Of a stretch of 64,000 bases of DNA, positions 15,840 to 24,409 are shown in pieces. Positions within the stretch are counted from its first letter, which is position 1, and every line of letters begins with the position of its first letter. The notes beneath the pieces were generated by a model. The model did not search any database. It was not told where the DNA came from and was given only the letters and a program-made list of their open reading frames with translations. Origin of the DNA: an uncultured Clostridia bacterium (GTDB lineage Bacteria > Bacillota > Clostridia > Lachnospirales > Anaerotignaceae); contig CAJUNT010000007.1 of the NCBI GenBank assembly GCA_910587735.1, positions 62,001 to 126,000 on the forward strand, written 5' to 3'. A program made the position numbers and the translations under genes.

Positions 15840-18392
15840 ATGGCATCAGTTGGTAGTGTAAGTGGTTCAAGTAGTGCATTTTATAATAACAAAATCAGTG
15901 GTCTTGCTAGTGGTATGGATACAGAATCAATGATTGAAAACATGACCGCGGCAACAAGAGCAAAAATTGCAAAACAAAAACAAAGCAAACAAATTTTACA
16001 ATGGAAAATGGACGCAATGCGTTCTGTTAGCGATTTGTTAGTAAGTTTTAAAAATAAATTTGCTTCATTCGCAAGTCCTTCTACAAATCTTTTAAATAGT
16101 TCTTTTTTTAGTAGAAGTTTAATCAATTGTATTGGCGAGAATAGTAAATATATTAAGGCAACAGGTACTTCTAATTCAGCGGATTCTATGTCTATATTGG
16201 GCGTAAAACAGCTTGCTACTAGTACAACAATGAATGTATCAAGTGCATCTGACAAAATTATGGAATCTGGCGAATTGGATTTATCCGATGATGCAAAATC
16301 AAGTGTAAGTTCTATATCGGGACGTAGTATGAGTGTAAAATATGGCGACAAAATCTATAATATTGCTTTTGACAGCAATAGAGAATTTAGTACTATGCAA
16401 GATGTAGCAGATGCAATTAATGAGCAGTTAGATGAAAATGAAATTAAAGTGAATGCTTCTGTGAATGATAAAGGTGCATTGGTATTTGAAGCCGATAAAA
16501 GATATGAAGGAAATACTTTTGAAATCAAAAGTGGTACAAATGGTATATTAGATACATTAGGTATTAAAAAAGAAGCAAAATTAAGTGGCAAAGGTAGCCA
16601 AATTGTAGGAAATAATTACAAAGCAGGCGATACAGCAGACAAGGATAGTCGTTTAACAGAAACAAAATCAACATGGGAAGTATTAGGTGGCAAATCAATA
16701 TCATTCTCTTATAATGGCACAACAAAACAAATTACTATGCCAACAAAAGAGGAATTGGAAAGTTATAAAAAAGAAAATAATATTAAAGGCAATTTTGATG
16801 CATTGCAAAAAATGACACAAGAGAAATTAGATAAAGCGTTTGGCAAGGGAAGAATTACAGTAGATAATAAATCACCTAGTGCAGATGGAAACAAAGGGCA
16901 ATTAACATTTAAAACAACAACTCCTCCAAAAGGAGAAGCAGATAATACTTCTGTATTGAAAGTAACTTCTGCTAGTGCAGGTCTTTTAGGTAAGGCTGGT
17001 ATATTAGGTATGGATTATGGTGAATCCAATAGAATCAATACGAATGTTTCATTAAAAAATTCTGGCTTGACTGGTCAGAGCGGCTTAGTAGCAAAAGACA
17101 TTAAAATTGCTAAATTAGACAAAGATGGAAATGAAGTAAAAGACGCAAATGGTAATACAGTATATGAATATGAAGGCAAAGGTTACGAATTTACTATTAA
17201 TGGAGAAAAATTTCAGTTTAAAGAAAGCGATTCTCTTTCTACTGTTATGAATACTATTAATAAATCTGACGCAGGTGTAACAATGAGCTATAATGAAACA
17301 TCTGATAGCTTTACAATTAAAGCAAATGATTCTGGAGCAGCAGGAGAAATTGATATTCAAGATGGTTCAGGAAGTAATTTAGCTACTACATTATTTGGTG
17401 TAAAGAAAACAGATGAAAATGGAAATATTTCTTATGAAAGAACAATTGAAGATGAAAATGGAAATGACACAGTTTTAAGCTCTAAATTGAAGGAAGGTCA
17501 AGATGCTATTATTAGTGTTGACTTTGGTGACGGCAGTGAACCAATAGAAATTTCAAGGAGCAGTAATGTATTTGATTTGAATGGTTTGAGTGTTACAGTA
17601 AGTGGCACATTTGGAACATATAAAGATGGACATATTGATGTAGAGGCTTCAAAACCAGAAGATGCTGTAACGTTTGAGGCAAAAGTTGATAGTGATAAAG
17701 CAGTTGACGCTGTAAAACAAATGGTGGAAGATTATAATTCTATGATTGAGTTGGTAAATAAAGAAGTAACAACAAAAAGAGATAGAAATTATGCACCTTT
17801 AACAGATGAGCAAAAGAAAGAAATGTCTGAAGATGAAATTAAACTTTGGGAAGAAAAAGCAAAGGCTGGTATGCTTTTTAATGACGCAGACCTTCGTGCA
17901 TTAGCAAATGAATTAAGAACTGTTTTTTCTGGTACAGATATAAAAGCATTACAAGAGGCTGGTATTACTCTTTCTAGTGAATACTCAGAAAATGGAAAAA
18001 TTACATTTGATGAGGAAAAATTTAGAGCAGCTGTTGAAGCAGACCCAGATGCTATTTCAAAACTTTTCACAAGTGAAAAAGATGAAAATGGAGGAGGATT
18101 TAATGGCATTATTACGAGTATGAATAATATTTGTGAAAAATATGCCGCTACAACAGGTGCAACAAAAGGTATTTTGATTGAAAGAGCAGGAAATAAGAGT
18201 GCACCATTATCATTATTAAATAACTCTTATTTCAAACAAATGAATTCAATTGATGAGATTATTGATTCTCTGAATGATAAATTGAAATCAGAAAGAGAGA
18301 GGTATAATAAACAATTTACAAATTTGGAAACACTGATTGCACAAATGAATTCACAAAGTAGCTGGCTTACACAACAATTTGGTGGTCAATGA
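15840..18392 (+). CDS. fliD: flagellar filament cap protein FliD (enlarged)
   Basis: FliD caps the filament and helps flagellin fold into place. The N terminus (FYNNKISGLASGMDTESMIENM) and the C terminus (a long coiled coil from about 770, ending NSQSSWLTQQFGGQ) are typical and fit export by the flagellar system. At 850 aa it is far longer than the usual 450-650. The extra mass is in the outward-facing middle and contains Asp/Gly/Asn turns such as DKDGNEVKDANGNTVYEYEGK. I use ATG 15840 after GAAAGGG; two upstream in-frame codons are unlikely. fliS follows after 246 bases. Confidence 0.94.
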   Translation: MASVGSVSGSSSAFYNNKISGLASGMDTESMIENMTAATRAKIAKQKQSKQILQWKMDAMRSVSDLLVSFKNKFASFASPSTNLLNSSFFSRSLINCIGENSKYIKATGTSNSADSMSILGVKQLATSTTMNVSSASDKIMESGELDLSDDAKSSVSSISGRSMSVKYGDKIYNIAFDSNREFSTMQDVADAINEQLDENEIKVNASVNDKGALVFEADKRYEGNTFEIKSGTNGILDTLGIKKEAKLSGKGSQIVGNNYKAGDTADKDSRLTETKSTWEVLGGKSISFSYNGTTKQITMPTKEELESYKKENNIKGNFDALQKMTQEKLDKAFGKGRITVDNKSPSADGNKGQLTFKTTTPPKGEADNTSVLKVTSASAGLLGKAGILGMDYGESNRINTNVSLKNSGLTGQSGLVAKDIKIAKLDKDGNEVKDANGNTVYEYEGKGYEFTINGEKFQFKESDSLSTVMNTINKSDAGVTMSYNETSDSFTIKANDSGAAGEIDIQDGSGSNLATTLFGVKKTDENGNISYERTIEDENGNDTVLSSKLKEGQDAIISVDFGDGSEPIEISRSSNVFDLNGLSVTVSGTFGTYKDGHIDVEASKPEDAVTFEAKVDSDKAVDAVKQMVEDYNSMIELVNKEVTTKRDRNYAPLTDEQKKEMSEDEIKLWEEKAKAGMLFNDADLRALANELRTVFSGTDIKALQEAGITLSSEYSENGKITFDEEKFRAAVEADPDAISKLFTSEKDENGGGFNGIITSMNNICEKYAATTGATKGILIERAGNKSAPLSLLNNSYFKQMNSIDEIIDSLNDKLKSERERYNKQFTNLETLIAQMNSQSSWLTQQFGGQ

Positions 18393-18638
18393 TAAATAAT
18401 TTATAATAATGTGTTGTAAATATAAGAGCAATGACTGCTCGTAATGATTATAAAATTTTGACTGATAATTATTAGGTCATAATGTAAAATTTTAATAAAA
18501 AACATAGAGAAAAGTTGTCAATAAGCAATATGATTATGATAGTGAGGAGTCACTTTTCTTTTAGAAAAGCCATTTTTATGGTAGGTATTGCTTATTATAC
18601 TAAAAAAAGTTGAGGAAAGGGAAGGTTCGCTGATTAAT
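18393..18638 (+). other. fliD-fliS spacer
   Basis: No gene is seen in these 246 bases. AGAAAAGT (18508-18515) can pair with ACTTTTCT (18552-18559), which is followed by TTT. This weak, long-loop hairpin may partly terminate fliD transcripts. Confidence 0.35.
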
Positions 18639-19022
18639 ATGAATCAATACGGATACCAACAATATAAAACCCAATCTATAAATACAATGACACAAGCAGA
18701 AATGCTGATATTATTATATGATGAGTTAATCAAAAGATTAACAAGAGCAGAAATTGCATTAAAAAATCAAAATTATACTGCTTTTGATGAGGCAGTAACA
18801 CGTTGTAGAGAAATTGTAAGATATTTATCTAGCACATTAGACAAAAAGTATGCTATCAGCCATGAATTAGACAGAATGTATGAATATTTTCAATATGAAT
18901 TATCACGTCTGTCAGCAGGTAGAAAGCCAGAGGTAATAGAGGAAATCAAACCTCTTATTATAGAACTGCGTGATACATTTAAAGAGGCAGATAAAATTAA
19001 TAGTGCAAATCAAAAAAAATAA
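18639..19022 (+). CDS. fliS: flagellin export chaperone FliS
   Basis: FliS holds flagellin unfolded before export. The product is 127 aa: MNQYGYQQYKTQSINTMTQAEMLILLYDELIKRL, then helices with FDEAVTRCREIVRYLSSTLDKKY. This matches FliS throughout. The ATG at 18639 is preceded by GAGGAAAGGGAAGG with long spacing. Position after fliD is conserved. Confidence 0.93.
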   Translation: MNQYGYQQYKTQSINTMTQAEMLILLYDELIKRLTRAEIALKNQNYTAFDEAVTRCREIVRYLSSTLDKKYAISHELDRMYEYFQYELSRLSAGRKPEVIEEIKPLIIELRDTFKEADKINSANQKK

Positions 19023-19082
19023 ATAATATAGTTATGTGATGCCGAAGGGTATTGTTTTAGCAATAACTATAAATATAACATT

Positions 19083-19110
19083 GACGGCGGAATTTCTGCC
19101 GTCTTTATTT
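19083..19110 (+). terminator. hairpin terminator after fliS
   Basis: GACGGC (19083-19088) pairs with GCCGTC (19098-19103), followed by TTTATTTT. It sits 20 bases before the next start, so it may only attenuate transcription into the next gene. Confidence 0.75.
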
Positions 19111-19129
19111 TAGGTAAGGAGTTTGATAT

Positions 19130-19561
19130 ATGATAGAAGAATGTGTAGCAGATTTAACAAAATTGATGAAACAAAAATATCAAAAAATGCTGAAAATTGA
19201 TAATGCCACAAATGATATAGAAAATGCATTAAAAAGAAATGATAAGGTTTCTACTGAAATGTTTATGAATATGCGTATGGAAATTATGGAAGAAATAGAC
19301 AGTATTGATAATGAAGTACAGAAAATTTTGACAAGCGGTGATGAAGAATTATATTACTACTTGAAAGGACTTTTGAAAATAGATACACAAGAACAAGCCA
19401 TGGATACAGAATATGAAGACGAAAAAATACTGATGCTGGTTAGTTTAAGAATTCACAATGTTTTAAAGGGAGTTATAGAAAAAGATAAAGAAATGAATAA
19501 AAGAATATTAGGAAAAGATTCTTATTATAGTCAGAATGAAACAAAAAAGAATATGTATTAA
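19130..19561 (+). CDS. small helical protein after fliS, possible FliT-like chaperone
   Basis: This 143-aa, entirely helical, charged protein has no signal peptide or membrane segment. Blocks such as LTKLMKQKYQKMLKIDNAT and DNEVQKILTSGDEELYYYLKGLL predict a coiled bundle. I cannot place it in a family by motif. Gene position (fliD-fliS-this) is where FliT-type chaperones for FliD are found, so that role is likely but unproven. The ribosome site is TAAGGAG, 9 bases upstream. Confidence 0.6.
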   Translation: MIEECVADLTKLMKQKYQKMLKIDNATNDIENALKRNDKVSTEMFMNMRMEIMEEIDSIDNEVQKILTSGDEELYYYLKGLLKIDTQEQAMDTEYEDEKILMLVSLRIHNVLKGVIEKDKEMNKRILGKDSYYSQNETKKNMY

Positions 19562-19568
19562 AAATATC

Positions 19569-19598
19569 CACACAAGCCTTTACTATTTGGCTTGTGTG
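19569..19598. terminator. bidirectional terminator between convergent genes
   Basis: CACACAAGCC (19569-19578) pairs with GGCTTGTGTG (19589-19598). T-rich sequence follows on the plus side and A-rich sequence precedes it, serving both the helical protein gene and the peptidase gene. Confidence 0.75.
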
Positions 19599-19611
19599 AG
19601 TGTTTTATATT

Positions 19612-20463
19612 TTATTTTGGAGGCGTACTGATTGCCCAAAGAGGACCTCCACTCGTTGCACTGGTTTTTAATTCGTTTAATAAAACGTTAATATCCCATG
19701 CTTTTAAACTATTTTCTAAACTCATGGGGTCAGCTATTAAAACTTTACCATCTGCAGTAATGCCATGAACAAGTATAAAATGTCCGCCAGTAGTAAAATG
19801 TCCTTTTTTCATAAGTGCTACAATCACTTTGCCAGATTCAAGTTCTTTGCGTATGCTTTCGTAGCTATGGTCGCTTATAGAGGTCGCTTCTAAGCCGAAT
19901 GCCTTTGCAGCATTTGGTATTAAAGAATGGTAAGAACCACTACCATAGGCAAAATATCCTTGTTCTCGTGACCAGTTTGCCATTTCATCTGGCAGTATTA
20001 TGCGGTCTGTCAGGCTGGAAACAACCATAGCAACAGTCGTAGGACCACAGCCATATTTTGATATGACATCATTTCCACCATATATTTTATCGCCCCAACG
20101 AGCATCTGTTTGATTGAAATATACAATGTTTTTTATAGTGCTTGTTAAATATGTGATATCACCAATAGTATAAGTACCAGTTTCTGTTGTTGCAGATGCG
20201 GCTAATTCATCATGTGATGTCAAATTATAGATAGATAAGGGTTGTTTTTTCGGTTTTTGCGAAAAATCCTTATTTGCTTTTTGTATAGGGCGTGGTAGAA
20301 TAGAGGCGTATTGTTTATCCATAAAAGAAAGAGAGGACACACGATAAGCCATTATATACTGTTTATAATAATAAAAACTTTGTTTTGGTATATGTCTTAA
20401 ACAAGCGATATAAGAAATTGTGAATGTAACAATAAATAATATTGTAATTCTTACATAGCGCAA
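19612..20463 (-). CDS. membrane-anchored C39-like cysteine peptidase
   Basis: The protein is 283 aa: an N-terminal membrane segment (ITILFIVTFTISYIACL, 6-22), a linker of about 80 residues, then a papain-like C39 domain (113-283) outside the cell. Catalytic Cys139 (KYGCGPTTVAM), His228 (TGGHFILVHG) and Asp245 (VLIADPMS) are all present. The start is TTG, placed well after AAAGGAGG. C39_2-type peptidases of this form are common surface proteins of Firmicutes, usually with unknown substrate. No ABC transporter or bacteriocin gene is beside it, so a leader-peptide peptidase role is unlikely. Confidence 0.85.
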   Translation of the reverse strand: MRYVRITILFIVTFTISYIACLRHIPKQSFYYYKQYIMAYRVSSLSFMDKQYASILPRPIQKANKDFSQKPKKQPLSIYNLTSHDELAASATTETGTYTIGDITYLTSTIKNIVYFNQTDARWGDKIYGGNDVISKYGCGPTTVAMVVSSLTDRIILPDEMANWSREQGYFAYGSGSYHSLIPNAAKAFGLEATSISDHSYESIRKELESGKVIVALMKKGHFTTGGHFILVHGITADGKVLIADPMSLENSLKAWDINVLLNELKTSATSGGPLWAISTPPK

Positions 20464-20501
20464 AAAAGAACCTCCTTTCAGTAAGTATTTTTTGCAGTAA
20501 T

Positions 20502-20530
20502 ATTATAGCATTTTTGCTGCGTAATGTATA
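20502..20530 (-). promoter_or_regulatory. candidate sigma-A promoter for the C39-like peptidase
   Basis: On the minus strand TATACA (20525-20530), 17 bases, then TATAAT (20502-20507), about 40 bases before the TTG start. The -10 is perfect and the -35 has four of six matches. Confidence 0.45.
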
Positions 20531-20599
20531 GCAATGATTTTTGTAAAATATTACAACTATTTAATACTATAAAAAACTGTATTTCATATTATTTTATTT

Positions 20600-20643
20600 G
20601 CGGGGTTTCACCCGCACCCACAAACTTTTTTGAAAAAAAGTTT
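20600..20643. repeat. intergenic palindromic element upstream of ftsE-like gene
   Basis: GCGGG-gtttca-CCCGC (20600-20615) is followed at once by AAACTTTTT/AAAAAGTTT (20622-20643). The same AAACTTTTT-type palindrome occurs at 38259-38294, and a GC-rich hairpin of similar design at 24282-24300, suggesting a dispersed intergenic repeat family. Confidence 0.5.
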
Positions 20644-20740
20644 GACAAAAAACTTTATTTTTTGCAAACGCAATGATTAAATAAGCATTTATGGAGTGAT
20701 GAACGGTATTCAATATATTTTATCAAAAAGGGGCGTATAT

Positions 20741-21430
20741 ATGGCAGAAATATCTTTTCAAAATGTTGTCAAAATATTTGAAAACAATGCTGTGGGGCTA
20801 AACCATTTTAATATGGAAATGGAAAAAGGGGAATTTGTGTTTTTGGTGGGAAAAAGCGGTGTAGGAAAAAGCACATCATTACGCTTGCTTACGAGAGAAA
20901 TTGAACCCACTCGAGGTAAAATATTTGTGAGGGGTCAAGATATCTCCACAATTAAAAAAAAGGAAATGCCCTATTTTAGGCGGTCTATGGGCGTGGTGTG
21001 GCAACAGACGCAATTATTGCCCAACAAAACGGTATATGAAAATGTTTCATTTGCATTGGAGGTATTGGAAACGGAAAAGCAAAAAATAGCAAATGATGTA
21101 CCTGCCGCATTGGGGCTAGTAAATATGAATAAAAAAGCAAATGTATATCCTGCACAGCTTTCTGGGGGGGAGTATTTACGTGTGGCACTTGCGCGCGCAC
21201 TTGTGAAAAATCCTTCTATACTGATTGCGGACGAGCCAACGGCAAATTTAGACCAAGATACTGCATGGGACATCATGTGTTTACTGGACGAGGCAAATAG
21301 GTGTGGTGTAACGGTATTAGTTGCCACACACGCCATAGAATTAGCAAAGTTGATGAAAAAACGTATATTGGTAATGCGTGCGGGATATGTGGCTAGAGAC
21401 GTCCCAAAAGGGGGTATTAAAAATTTTTAA
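20741..21430 (+). CDS. ftsE: FtsE-like ABC transporter ATPase, without an FtsX partner
   Basis: The 229-aa ATPase has Walker A GKSGVGKS (37-44), signature LSGGE (140-144), Walker B LIADEP (161-166) and the switch His in VLVATHA. The N terminus (ISFQNVVKIFENNAVGLNHFNMEMEKGEFVFLVG) is typical of FtsE. FtsE normally works with the membrane protein FtsX to activate cell-wall hydrolases, and the genes usually overlap; here no ftsX follows. The coding sequence looks more GC-rich than its neighbours. ATG 20741 after AAAAGGGG is chosen; longer in-frame starts lack a ribosome site. Its place just before flagellin may be accidental. Confidence 0.8.
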   Translation: MAEISFQNVVKIFENNAVGLNHFNMEMEKGEFVFLVGKSGVGKSTSLRLLTREIEPTRGKIFVRGQDISTIKKKEMPYFRRSMGVVWQQTQLLPNKTVYENVSFALEVLETEKQKIANDVPAALGLVNMNKKANVYPAQLSGGEYLRVALARALVKNPSILIADEPTANLDQDTAWDIMCLLDEANRCGVTVLVATHAIELAKLMKKRILVMRAGYVARDVPKGGIKNF

Positions 21431-21450
21431 AAAAAAAGTCTCAAAAAGTA

Positions 21451-21477
21451 TTAAGTTTAAAAAAGAACCGCCGATAA
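21451..21477 (+). promoter_or_regulatory. sigma-28 promoter of the flagellin gene
   Basis: TTAA (21451-21454), 15 bases, then GCCGATAA (21470-21477), a perfect FliA -10 element, 137 bases before the flagellin start. It is the strongest sigma-28 site in the window. Confidence 0.85.
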
Positions 21478-21569
21478 CATTATTGAAGGATAAAAAGAAC
21501 AATTTGCCTTCCCGTCGACAGCTGGCATAGTGTTCGATTTATCTGGTTGTAATTAAATAATAAAGGACA

Positions 21570-21609
21570 GTGGGAAAACGGAGTTTCCCGCGTAACTACA
21601 TGGAGGTAG
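21570..21609 (+). promoter_or_regulatory. two CsrA-type hairpins in the flagellin leader
   Basis: Hairpin 1: GTGGGAAA (21570-21577), loop ACGGAG, TTTCCCGC (21584-21591). Hairpin 2: CTAC (21596-21599), loop ATGGAG, GTAG (21606-21609). Both expose ANGGA in a six-base loop, the CsrA recognition form. The second contains the ribosome site of flagellin, so bound CsrA would block translation. csrA and fliW are at 25695-26386. Confidence 0.8.
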
Positions 21610-21614
21610 ATTTT

Positions 21615-24170
21615 ATGATTATACAACACAATATTTCCGCATTAAATGCATACAACAAATTAAGTGGTAACAACAAAGCATTGGCTGCTAACTTACAGAA
21701 ATTGTCTTCCGGTTACAAAATCAACAAAGCTGGCGATGACGCTGCTGGTTTAGCTGTATCCGAAAAAATGAGAGCACAAATCACAAGTTTGGAAGTTGCT
21801 CAGAAAAACTCATTAGATGGTATTTCTTTGGTACAAACAGCTGAAGGTGCTTTAACAGAAGTTCACTCTATGTTAAATAGAATGGTTGAACTTGCTAACC
21901 AATCCGCAAATGGAACATATGACGACAGCAACAGACAAAAATTGCAGGCTGAAGTTGACCAGTTGAAGAGTGAAATTAACAGAATTTCTGATGCTACAAA
22001 CTTCAATGGTATCAAATTGCTTGATGGCAGTATGACAAATGAAGCTACTTTCTCTATGGGAGAAGCACAAGGTGTAAACATACTTGCAGCAGCTGCTGCT
22101 GGTACTGATCCTGTATTAGGAACAAACACAATTATGCACAAACAAGGCACACAGGCTGCAAAAGGCGAATTTACTATTGATTTAGCAAATACTCGTTATG
22201 CAGGTGCAGTAGATGGTGACCAACTTGATATTAAAGTAGGAGATGAAACATTCTCATTAACACACGGCGACACAATTGGCGATACAAAAGTTGACTTAAG
22301 CACAACAGAAGGTGTTGCAAAAGCATTGGAAGCTGCTATTAATGCAAACGCTAATGGAAAAGTAAGCGGTGACAACTTTGAAGTAAAAGCAAGTGGCAAC
22401 AGTGTAAAATTGGTAGAAAAAGAAATCGGCAAAGCTGGTAAAGCTGGGCTGAAAGACCTTGATATGGCAGTTAGTGTATCAGACCCTAACGAACCAAATA
22501 CAATTAAAAACTTACCTAAAGTAACAGGTACTGTAAAATCAACAGTAACAGATGGTACTGCTGCTGCAAAAGCAAAAATAGAACTTGATTTTACTGATGT
22601 ATCCATAGAAAAAGGTGACGATGGTGCAAAAGCAAAATTTTCAGTAGCTGGAAAAGACTACTATATTGATGTAGACGATGATATGGAAGATACTGATATT
22701 GTAACAGCACTTGTGACTGCAATTAATGCTGATAAACCTACTGTTGCGAAGACAGCTGGTGGTACTGAAACATTAACTGCTACACCTGATGGTACTGGCA
22801 AAAAGATAACTTTAGAGGCTGCTAATAATGCTGAGACTGCTTTTACAGATGCTCAAAAAGTTGTAGGTCTTACTGGCTCTTTAGAACCTCCTACAATTAC
22901 AGCACCTGGTACTTTAACTGTTGGTGCTGCACCTACACAAGGTGACGGTGCTGGCACAAAGGCTTCATTTAAATATGATATGGCTGGTGCTGAACTTCCA
23001 GAAATTACTGATGGAAGTACAGGAAATAAAGCTGTATTTACAATAGCTGGACAAGATTTTGAAATTGATATTCCTAAAGATGGAGAAACAGATGCTGAAA
23101 CTATTGCAAAAGCACTTGCAGAAGCAATTAATGCGAAAGGTTTTACTTTACAAAGTAAAGCTACTGGTGGTACTGACCTTGCGTTTACAGCAAGTGTAGC
23201 TGATGGTAGTACAGAACTTGTATTTACTGCAGTAGATGATACAGCAACAACTACTATACAAAATCAAGCTGGTAATATGTCTGTAGCTGGAAAACCTGGT
23301 GCTCCTTCTGAAAGAGGATTACAAGGTACAAACAACGTTGGTACTACAGTTATACAGCAAGGTGCTGAAGAAGCTGCTGGAGAATGGGCAAGTACAGCTT
23401 TTGATTTAACAAAAGATATGATTGCTGATGGTAACAAACTGAAAATCGGTAATGAAACATATGTATTCAGTGTTGGTAAAGACAGCACAGTAAGAGCTGG
23501 AAAAGGCGAAGTTGTTGTTGATTTGAAAGATTTGGATACAAATGATCCAGATTTTGCAGACAAAGCAATAGACAGATTGACAAAAGCAGCTGCAAACAAC
23601 AAAATGTTTACAGTTGGTGATGACAAAAAACCTGGCAGAGTTACACTTCATGAACATAAAGCAAATGCAAATGCTTTTGACGCAGGTAAAGGTGGCACAG
23701 ATTTGACAACATTTGAAAATGTTCAAAAACAAATTTCTTTCTCTGTTGCATCTAAAACAGAATCTACAGGCAATAGCTTAAGATTACAAATTGGTGATAC
23801 TTCTGATAGCTACAACCAATTAGAAGTAAATGTTGCAAATTGTAGTGTAGAAGGTTTAGGCATTAAAGATGTAGATATCAGTACACAAGATGGTGCTGCT
23901 GCTGCAGTAGCTGCTATCAACGATGCTATTGATTATGTTTCTACAGTAAGAGGTAACTTGGGTGCTACTCAAAACAGATTGGAACACACAATCAACAACT
24001 TGGAAGCAACAACAACTAACATCACAGAGGCTGAAAGCCGTATCAGAGATACAGACATGGCTAAAGAAATGATGGAATACACAAAGAACAACATTCTTGT
24101 TCAGGCTTCTCAGGCTATGCTTGCTCAAGCAAATCAGGTTCCTCAGGGTGTACTTCAGTTGTTACAATAA
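21615..24170 (+). CDS. hag: flagellin, enlarged with four repeated surface modules
   Basis: This is the filament subunit. Conserved D0/D1 ends are clear: MIIQHNISALNAYNKLSGNNKALAANLQKLSSGYKINKAGDDAAGLAVSEKM at the start, and a C-terminal coiled coil ending NILVQASQAMLAQANQVPQGVLQLLQ. At 851 aa it is about twice the usual size. The outer region has four related modules starting near residues 195, 339, 473 and 607 (DQLDIKVGDETF, FSVAGKDYYIDV, FTIAGQDFEIDI, NKLKIGNETYVF), each followed by an A-L-x-x-A-I-N-A type helix. It is Lys-rich and lies next to a lysine methylase gene. The start at 21615 follows GGAGGT; an upstream in-frame ATG is inside the leader structure. Confidence 0.97.
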   Translation: MIIQHNISALNAYNKLSGNNKALAANLQKLSSGYKINKAGDDAAGLAVSEKMRAQITSLEVAQKNSLDGISLVQTAEGALTEVHSMLNRMVELANQSANGTYDDSNRQKLQAEVDQLKSEINRISDATNFNGIKLLDGSMTNEATFSMGEAQGVNILAAAAAGTDPVLGTNTIMHKQGTQAAKGEFTIDLANTRYAGAVDGDQLDIKVGDETFSLTHGDTIGDTKVDLSTTEGVAKALEAAINANANGKVSGDNFEVKASGNSVKLVEKEIGKAGKAGLKDLDMAVSVSDPNEPNTIKNLPKVTGTVKSTVTDGTAAAKAKIELDFTDVSIEKGDDGAKAKFSVAGKDYYIDVDDDMEDTDIVTALVTAINADKPTVAKTAGGTETLTATPDGTGKKITLEAANNAETAFTDAQKVVGLTGSLEPPTITAPGTLTVGAAPTQGDGAGTKASFKYDMAGAELPEITDGSTGNKAVFTIAGQDFEIDIPKDGETDAETIAKALAEAINAKGFTLQSKATGGTDLAFTASVADGSTELVFTAVDDTATTTIQNQAGNMSVAGKPGAPSERGLQGTNNVGTTVIQQGAEEAAGEWASTAFDLTKDMIADGNKLKIGNETYVFSVGKDSTVRAGKGEVVVDLKDLDTNDPDFADKAIDRLTKAAANNKMFTVGDDKKPGRVTLHEHKANANAFDAGKGGTDLTTFENVQKQISFSVASKTESTGNSLRLQIGDTSDSYNQLEVNVANCSVEGLGIKDVDISTQDGAAAAVAAINDAIDYVSTVRGNLGATQNRLEHTINNLEATTTNITEAESRIRDTDMAKEMMEYTKNNILVQASQAMLAQANQVPQGVLQLLQ

Positions 24171-24217
24171 TTTTCAATTATATAAAATCAATGCGTTGTT
24201 TCAACGTTATGATAGTA

Positions 24218-24245
24218 AAGCAGGCACGTTGTGCCTGCTTTTTTT
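24218..24245 (+). terminator. flagellin terminator
   Basis: A perfect 10-bp stem, AAGCAGGCAC (24218-24227) with GTGCCTGCTT (24231-24240), loop GTT, then a run of T to 24245. Confidence 0.93.
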
Positions 24246-24281
24246 AAGGCTATAGCCTTAAAAAAACAATATTATAAAACT

Positions 24282-24300
24282 GTGGGGGCATAGCCCCCAC
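24282..24300. repeat. GC-rich palindrome after flagellin
   Basis: GTGGGGGC and GCCCCCAC form a perfect 8-bp hairpin with loop ATA. It is much more GC-rich than its surroundings and resembles the element at 20600-20615. Confidence 0.55.
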
Positions 24301-24409
24301 TCTTTCAAATATGATTGTACGGCGATATACTGAATCAAATGACATTTATGCGGAAAATTTGTATATTTTAGCGTTTATATAAAAGTAGATGAAAGGAGCA
24401 AATGAAATC

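Noticed and set aside
22196..23626. Several minus-strand frames within flagellin
   Set aside because: Shadow frames created by biased codon use; no ribosome sites, and the plus-strand flagellin is certain.
24321..24328. GGCGATAT as a sigma-28 -10 for fliB
   Set aside because: The -35 at 15 bases reads CTTT rather than TTAT/TAAA; too weak to list as a promoter.
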